A stretch of DNA of 64,000 nt from contig OU015568.1 of assembly GCA_907165135.1 (NCBI GenBank), positions 4,720,501-4,784,500 on the forward strand. Direction: 5' to 3'. Below, piece after piece: positions 58,341 to 64,000 of this stretch. The stretch is from Oikopleura dioica (Eukaryota > Chordata > Appendicularia > Copelata > Oikopleuridae). A model generated the notes under the pieces. It ran no database searches, was not told where the DNA came from, and saw nothing but the letters and a program-made list of their open reading frames with translations. The translations under genes were made by a program, and so were the position numbers. How positions within the stretch are numbered: position 1 is the first letter of the stretch; each line of letters starts with the position of its first letter.

Positions 58341-58819
58341 GCAAACGGACAGCAAAGGCAATCGCCCTCTAGAATTGCCTACCGGATACAGTAAAAACCC
58401 AAAAATTGGCCGGTTTTCAGATGTGAATTCCCAAGAAAAGCGGCCAAATTTTGGGTTTTTCGCCGGGTGGCCAAGATTCCCCTTCAAAAAGCAAAGTTTC
58501 GAAATTTTCGAAAATCGGCATGATTTTCACATTTTTGATGATTTTTTTTTCAAATTTTTGCATGTTTGAAGACATTCTTATTAGAATTTAGTTATTTTCA
58601 ATGATTAAAACACTTTTAAAAAGCTGAAAATGATCAGAAATGGCATCATTTGGGCCCAATTCTGATGGAAAATTTCTTATTTTTGAAAAAGCGGCCAATT
58701 TTTGGGTTGATTTCAGGTTCCAAAAAAGGCTGATTTTTACATAAAGCGGCCAAATTTCGGGTGGGCAATTTTTGGGTTTTCACTGTACGATTATTTGATG
58801 TCCAGTTGCCGACCCCAGC
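58331..58819. repeat. 489-bp inverted-repeat element at the 3' end of CUB gene A
   Basis: Left end GCTGGGGTCGGCAAACGGAC, right end complement GTCCAGTTGCCGACCCCAGC. Inside, ACAGTAAAAACCCAAAAATT and AATTTTTGGGTTTTCACTGT pair, with several GCGGCCAAATTTTGGG repeats. Paralogues B and C lack it at this place. Confidence 0.75.
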
Positions 58820-58864
58820 ATGTAGGCTATCCCTGATCTTTTCAATTACAAATATATTTTTTTG

Positions 58865-58985
58865 ACTTTGTTCAACATTTTCTATAAAGAAAAATAACGC
58901 TGGAGTCTTCATTGTCTTCTTTTTGATCCTTGAGAGCATTGCATTCTCCGCTTGTTTGCGGGGCTTCGAAGACGGAAATATGGAA
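58865..58985 (-). pseudogene. Relic of the PPxY gene's last exon (copy 1)
   Basis: Minus strand reads IQNIRFHETFHISVFEAP then ECNALKDQKEDNEDSS, matching the C-terminus of the gene at 61.8-62.5 kb. The PPTYEE motif is PQTSGE here and the stop is lost. No upstream exons accompany it. Confidence 0.8.
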
Positions 58986-59123
58986 AGTTTCGTGGAATCG
59001 GATGTTTTGTATGTTTCGCTTAATTAAGAAAGTCGACCGAAGACCAAGTACCTAAGACTCTAGAATACTTCTAGAATACTAATGAACTATGTTTTTGGTT
59101 TGAAGAAAATCTTCAGTTGAATA

Positions 59124-60250
59124 ATGTCGTATTTTAACGATAAGGATTCGAAAGAGGATCCTTGGGCTTCGTATGGAAATTTTCCTTCTTATTCCTTTGG
59201 GGATCAAGCTACAAATGGTAAATTACTGTTATTTCCGCAAAAATATGAAATAATTAAGCGGCGTCTGATCAACCGGCATTCTCATTTTCGACTCAGCCTG
59301 AGTCATTTGCTCCTACCACTGAACCATCCTTTTCTATGGCAGCTTCTTTCGCTGCTCCTGAAGGTCCTGTTGACTCGACTCCGCCAAAACATGTCAATTA
59401 TATCGCTGAACCGCCCATTCCTCCTCAACCATCTGTTGACTCAACTCCCAAAGAGCCAATTGCTTCCTCATCTGAGCAAGTTCTTCCATCACTGACTTCT
59501 TCCTCCAGCGATCTCCCATCAATTCCGATCCCGAATTATCATCCTCATTCTCCAAAAACAGAAAATAATGGCGAATCAGAATTTGATTCAGGTAGCTTCG
59601 AGAAATGCCTCAAATGCTGTTGTTGTGGTTTCCTTCTGTTAATTTTTCTCAGCGTGATGTTTGGAAAGGATGATGGACCACCACTTGGAACACCTTCAAA
59701 CCCGTTCCCCTTCGCATCCAGTTTCGTCGACCAAGGTAGCATTGATGATCAAACAGTCAACATTTGCGATGGCAATTTTGAGTACAGCGTCTCTTCTTCC
59801 GGACATTTCCAGTTAACCAACTTTTCAATTGACACTGGCATATTTTTCTTTTAGATCGCCAAATTATCCAATGGACTATCCTTTCAACACTGAGTGCACG
59901 AATAGATTCACCTCGATGAGCGACGGCATCACCTTTGAATTTGTCAATTTTGAAACAGAAGTTTTCCATGATTCTGTTGTCTTTCAAGATGCAAGGAACG
60001 AGCATTATCAATTCACTGGACCCTTTGAGGTACGCTCGTAAATTCAGGGTTGTCGCCTATTTTTCAAAATAAGAAAAACAAGTGGAATGGAGCCCGATTT
60101 TCGTTCAATTCATCTGATGTCGAGGTCCTTTTCGTTTCCGACGCCAACGGAGAAGAAACTGGATTCAATATAAAAATCATCGATGGATACGAGGCATCAA
60201 ACGACATCGACGCTCTATGGCCGCAATTTGCAGCAGATATGCCCATGTAA
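59124..60250 (+). CDS. CUB-domain membrane protein B (tandem paralogue)
   Basis: MSYFNDKDSKEDPWASYGNF, spliced in phase to a Pro/Ser-rich region, then a cysteine-flanked transmembrane segment (CLKCCCCGFLLLIFLSVMF) and the CUB domain (ICDGNFEYSVSSSGHF, SPNYPMDYPFNTECTNRF, GITFEFVNF; last exon VEVLFVSDANGEETGF, IKIIDGYEASND). It stops early at MPM, 60250, shorter than C. Four exons, introns about 40-60 bp. Only two CUB cysteines, so at most one disulfide. Confidence 0.8.
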
Positions 60251-60309
60251 AACCGCTGATCTTTTTATCTTCAAATATATAATTTCGGTTTTCTACTTCT
60301 TTGTTTTCA

Positions 60310-60440
60310 GCTTTTTTTTATACAGAAAAAGTTTCGCCAGAGTCTTCATTGTCTTCTTTTTGATCTTTGAGAGCATTACATTCTTCGTATGTTAGCGGTG
60401 CTTCGAAGACGAGAATTTGGAAAGTTTCGTGGAGTCGGAT
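60310..60440 (-). pseudogene. Relic of the PPxY gene's last exon (copy 2)
   Basis: Minus strand reads MQNIRLHETFQILVFEAP, LTYEECNALKDQKEDNED, SGETFSV and stop, nearly the same as the intact gene's C-terminus; PPTY has become PLTY. Only the last exon is present. Confidence 0.8.
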
Positions 60441-60548
60441 GTTTTGCATGTTTCGCTTAATTAAGAAAGCTGACTGAAGACCAAGTACCTAAGACTCTAG
60501 AATACTCTGAACAATGTTTTTGGTTTGAAGAAAATCTTCAGTTGAAAA

Positions 60549-61757
60549 ATGTCGTATTTTAACGATCAGGGTTCGAAAGAGGATCCATGGGCTTCGTATG
60601 GAAATATTCCTTCTTATTCTTTTGGAGATCAAGCTACAAATGGTCAGCTACTGTTATTTCCGAAAAATATGAAATAATTAAGCTGCACCTGATCAAGGTG
60701 CATTCTCTTTCTCGACCCAGCCAGAGTCATTCGTTCCTACCACTGAACCGTCCGTTCCTATGGCAGGTTCTTTCGCAACTCCCGAAGCTCCTGTTTATTC
60801 AACTCTACCTAAGGCAGGCGATTTTATCGCTCAACCATCCGCTCCTTTCACTGGTGCTCCTGAACCACCTCCTCAGCAGCAAAATGTTTATCCAAATCAG
60901 CAAGATCTTTCACTCGGATCTTCTTCTCTTTCATATTCGACAACCGCATCATTGTCTTCCTATTCAAGCGATCTACCATCAAACGAAATCCCGAATTATC
61001 AGTCTGACAATCCGTATACGAAAAAGAAGCCGACGGAGAATGATTCCGAGAACTGGAAAGCTTTTCGCGGATGCTGTTTGTCTATTACATTTTTCGTCGC
61101 CTATATTACTTCTGCAGTGATTTTCGGTGGTGGGCCGCCATTTGGAACGCCTGAGAACCCATTCGTCTTCGCATCAAGTTTCGTAGACAAAGGAAGCATT
61201 GATGATCAAATAGTCTACGTCTGTGATGGCCATTTCGAATACAACGTTTCTTCCTTCGGACAACTCCAGTAAAAATCCTTTTTTTACCGATCAATTATTC
61301 TTTTTCAGATCTCCGAATTTCCCGGGCAACTATATTCCGAACGCTGAGTGTACGAATAGATTCACCTCGTCAAGCGACGGCATCACCTTCGAATTTCTCC
61401 ATTTTGAAGTAGAGCAATCTTACGATTATGTCGTTTTTCAAGATGAAAATGACGAGCTTTATCCATTTTCTGATCCTATTGAGGTATCCCCACAAATTAA
61501 TAATCCACATTATTCCAATTAATTTTAAGAGATTAAATTGGAATGGAATTCGAATTTCATTCAATTCATCTGATGTCGAGGTCCTTTTTGTCTCCGACTC
61601 CCAATTAGAACAACCTGGATTCAACATAAAAATCATCGATGGATACGAGGAATCAAACGACATCGAGGCAAAATGGCCGCAATTGGTAGCAAATATGCCC
61701 TATTTGCCATGCCCTTACATAAGGGACCCTAATGTTGCCTGCGATAACGGACCCTGA
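60549..61757 (+). CDS. CUB-domain membrane protein C (tandem paralogue)
   Basis: Same build as A and B: MSYFNDQGSKEDPWASYGNI; PEAPVYSTLPKAGDFIAQ; transmembrane CLSITFFVAYITSAVIF; CUB with VCDGHFEYNVSSFGQL, SPNFPGNYIPNAECTNRF, GITFEFLHF, YDYVVFQDENDELYPFSD; last exon VEVLFVSDSQLEQPGF, IKIIDGYEESND, ending PNVACDNGP at 61757. Closest to A in the Pro-rich part and to B in exon 1, suggesting repeated unequal exchange. The best preserved copy. Confidence 0.82.
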
Positions 61758-61813
61758 TTTTGTCAATTTCAAATAAATATTTTCGATTTTCTACTTCTTT
61801 GTTTTCGGCTTTT

Positions 61814-62506
61814 TTATACAGAAAAAATTTCGCTTGAGTCTTCATTGTCTACTTCGTCTTCATGATCTTTCAGAACGTTGCATTCTTCGTATGTTGGCGG
61901 TGCTTCGAAGACGGGAATATGAAAAGTTTCGTGGAATCGAATGTTTTGCATGTTTTGGAAAAAAGGAATCAGGGATCGGTCTTCCAGGATCGAGCTCAAA
62001 TACGATGGCGGATCGGATCGGTTGTCGATTTCGACGTCTTCTCGGTTCTGAAATGCGCTAATAGCATTGTTAAAGGGGGGAAAAGAGTACATTTGGACGA
62101 GCAGCTCGTCTTGAAAGTCCATATTGCCGAGCAAGTGAGACTGGTGGAGGGCGGCTGTTGAGATACCGCTGGACTGGGCCTTCGAGGAGAATCGCAATTA
62201 CAGTAGTGCAGAGAGAAATCATCAGGATCAACATGTACCACGACTGAAAAGAGGAATTTGATAAAGGGTAAGGGAAGGTCCGTCATATTTCAACGAGAAA
62301 GACCTTGAAATTGTTCCATATTGAGTATGTGAAATTGCCCGTTCTGCCTGTTTTGCTTGTATTAATACTGTTGATCTCACCTGATCAAGAATAATATCCG
62401 CATCGACAATTCTGAATCCGATAATCACGACTAGAATAATCATCGCCGCGACCCAAAGACACACCAAATATTTTTTCAGCTTCTCGACATTTCCGATTCC
62501 TCTCAT
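61814..62506 (-). CDS. Two-TM protein with PPxY motifs
   Basis: Starts MRGIGNVEKLKKYLVCLW; first TM LVCLWVAAMIILVVIIGF; after an intron, second TM WYMLILMISLCTTVIAILL; then a cytoplasmic tail with two WW-domain-binding motifs, DPPSYL and APPTYEEC, ending EDSSEIFSV at 61814. PPxY pairs next to transmembrane helices are typical of NEDD4-family ligase adaptors or substrates (inference). The intron joining TM2 to the tail is short and its exact edges are unsure. It is convergent with CUB gene C; stops are about 57 bp apart. Confidence 0.6.
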
Positions 62507-64000
62507 GTTCTCTTCTCTATTTTTTCAAAATAATAATTTGCGTAAGAATTTGCGGCTTTTATGTCTCTTTCAATATCACTTGTTTTGAATGGTAATTTAT
62601 CATGCTGAAATCGGCTCTTGCCGAAAAAGACTGAGGCAATCATTTTCCGTCAAAACAGCTCTCAAGTCGCCCGGACACTAGATTTTTTATCGGCATGTTG
62701 TTGGGAAAAGAAATTGGCCCTCGGGTCAGAATAAAAGCAGGAAAAAAATCGTCGAAAAAATCATTGTTTTCGGCCTTTTTTCATTTTGAAATCAACGAAG
62801 ACTCCTTCAAAATCCTTCAAAATCACCGCCGCCTAAAAAATTTTCATCCAAAAACGCTCTTTTCCGCCCATTTTTCATCGTTTTAACCCTCCTTGACCCT
62901 TGTAAAGAGCATTTCTGAGCGACAAACGGGCGCCGTAGTCTCCCAGACAGAGAAATGCCATGACCCTGCTCGAAGCGTCTTTCTGTTGGAAAATGCATTC
63001 AGCTGAATTCATATCGTCTTATCGTCTTGTTGACGAGCTGAGGATGGATGGTTGGCCTTATCGGTGTCGATGACGATTATTTTTGTCTGAAAAAAAAGGT
63101 TTATTTGGAAATACATTGTTAAATTAGCGTAATTCTTTTTGGTCGAAGCTACTAGAAGGGGTTAATTGTGTGATTTGAGAAAAAATGGAGCGTGATGAAT
63201 TTTTGATTATCAATTCAAATTAATAACTGGAAAGATAAATGCTTCGTCAGATATTTTATTGCATAGATGTCAATGAAAAGTGACTCTCAATTTAATGATT
63301 TGATCGGCATGAGAGCTTAATTATCAATAACCAGTGAGATGAAATAAGTATATTTCGCAATTTCGAAGAAAACTGTTTTTACAGGAAAAAGTTTATATGG
63401 ACTCAAAAATGGTTAAAAAGCAACAGTTTTTTAGATTCCCGGTAATGGGTAATCATGATTATTATTATTAACAAGTTGACGTCTATTTTGGAAGGTGACC
63501 CTGGTTTTCGAATTATTTACAGTAATACCGTCTTTTTCTGAATACGGCATTCAGAAATTCATTATGCATTAGGGGCGCGTTCAAGTCTCAACTTTATTAG
63601 AGTAAGCACGCTGTATTAGCGCGAAATGCGGGATTTATTCGCAATAATGAGATTGAATTCGATAGGCATTTGACCTAGCAATTTCAACTGACCAATATGA
63701 AAGATTGAATACAGGAATAAATAATGCCAAGGGAGTTTATTAATCGATTGAAACAAATCTGATGAGCGGTTCATCATGAACCCTACTTCTTCTGGAAGAA
63801 ACCTGATACAAACTTTGGACTTATGAGCTTTTTTTGTGACAAGTTACTTCAGTTTTTGAAGCTTTTTGACATTTTTTTTTTCTGAGAAGTTCTGTGTGAG
63901 AACTCTGAAAAGGGTATTCTAGATATTTATAACAAATGCGCTCGTTCTGGAATAACTACAGTACGAGTGACTCGAGTCTGCTTTTCTTCGTACGCAAATT
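62507..64000. other. 1.5-kb end region, no gene seen
   Basis: AT-rich. GTAATACCGTCTTTTTCTGAATACGGCATTCAG near 63525 echoes GAATACGGTATTCTGAATACC near 13843. No exon or RNA gene recognised. Confidence 0.4.

Overview
This is animal nuclear DNA from a very compact genome. The best fit is a larvacean tunicate such as Oikopleura dioica (inference; no search was possible). The genes are clear metazoan orthologues (METTL3, ERH, CDK8, TBCCD1, ZDHHC17, STK16, TENT4, MPI). Most introns that I could place by reading-frame phase are only 38-48 bp, GT-AG, with short T-rich acceptors. Nearly every start codon has a TTTNAG-like acceptor a few bases upstream, as expected for spliced-leader trans-splicing. 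Genes lie head to tail on one strand over many kilobases.

Layout. 1-19.5 kb is one uninterrupted minus-strand array. In transcription order: an unrecognised 320-aa protein, METTL3, ERH, MPI, TBCCD1, CDK8, GTF2F1, ZDHHC17, PIG-F, STK16 and the 5' part of TENT4 (PAPD5/7). Gaps are 0.15-1.2 kb, so parts are probably polycistronic. 20.5-26.3 kb holds a two-pore potassium channel (minus), a small tail-anchored protein (minus), a small secreted protein (plus) and an HCN-like channel that ends before the cyclic-nucleotide domain (plus). 26.3-34.5 kb is repeat-rich, with a few small or decayed genes (a possible Cip/Kip inhibitor, a RING gene with broken frames) and a tropomyosin-like gene. 34.6-44.6 kb carries, on plus, an RS-dsRBD-DZF RNA-binding protein, an SLC26-type anion transporter and a glutathione S-transferase.

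44.7-51.7 kb has a GH79 heparanase-like gene (minus) with a small plus-strand gene inside one intron. Next is the most unusual gene of the window (about 47.1-49.5 kb, plus): a multi-domain protein joining a protein-kinase-like domain to a papain-like cysteine-peptidase domain. Two small secreted or membrane proteins follow. 52.4-55.1 kb is a double cNMP-binding-domain protein (CNBD2-like, minus). 56.5-61.8 kb is a tandem array of three plus-strand CUB-domain membrane proteins, followed by a minus-strand two-TM protein with PPxY motifs. The last exon of that PPxY gene was copied along with the CUB genes and survives as two relics.

Introns and spacers carry several short inverted-repeat (MITE-like) families and an AGACATCT-type minisatellite that I saw only in introns. 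Coordinates were read by eye and exon edges can be off by a base or two. I saw no rRNA, tRNA or CRISPR array.
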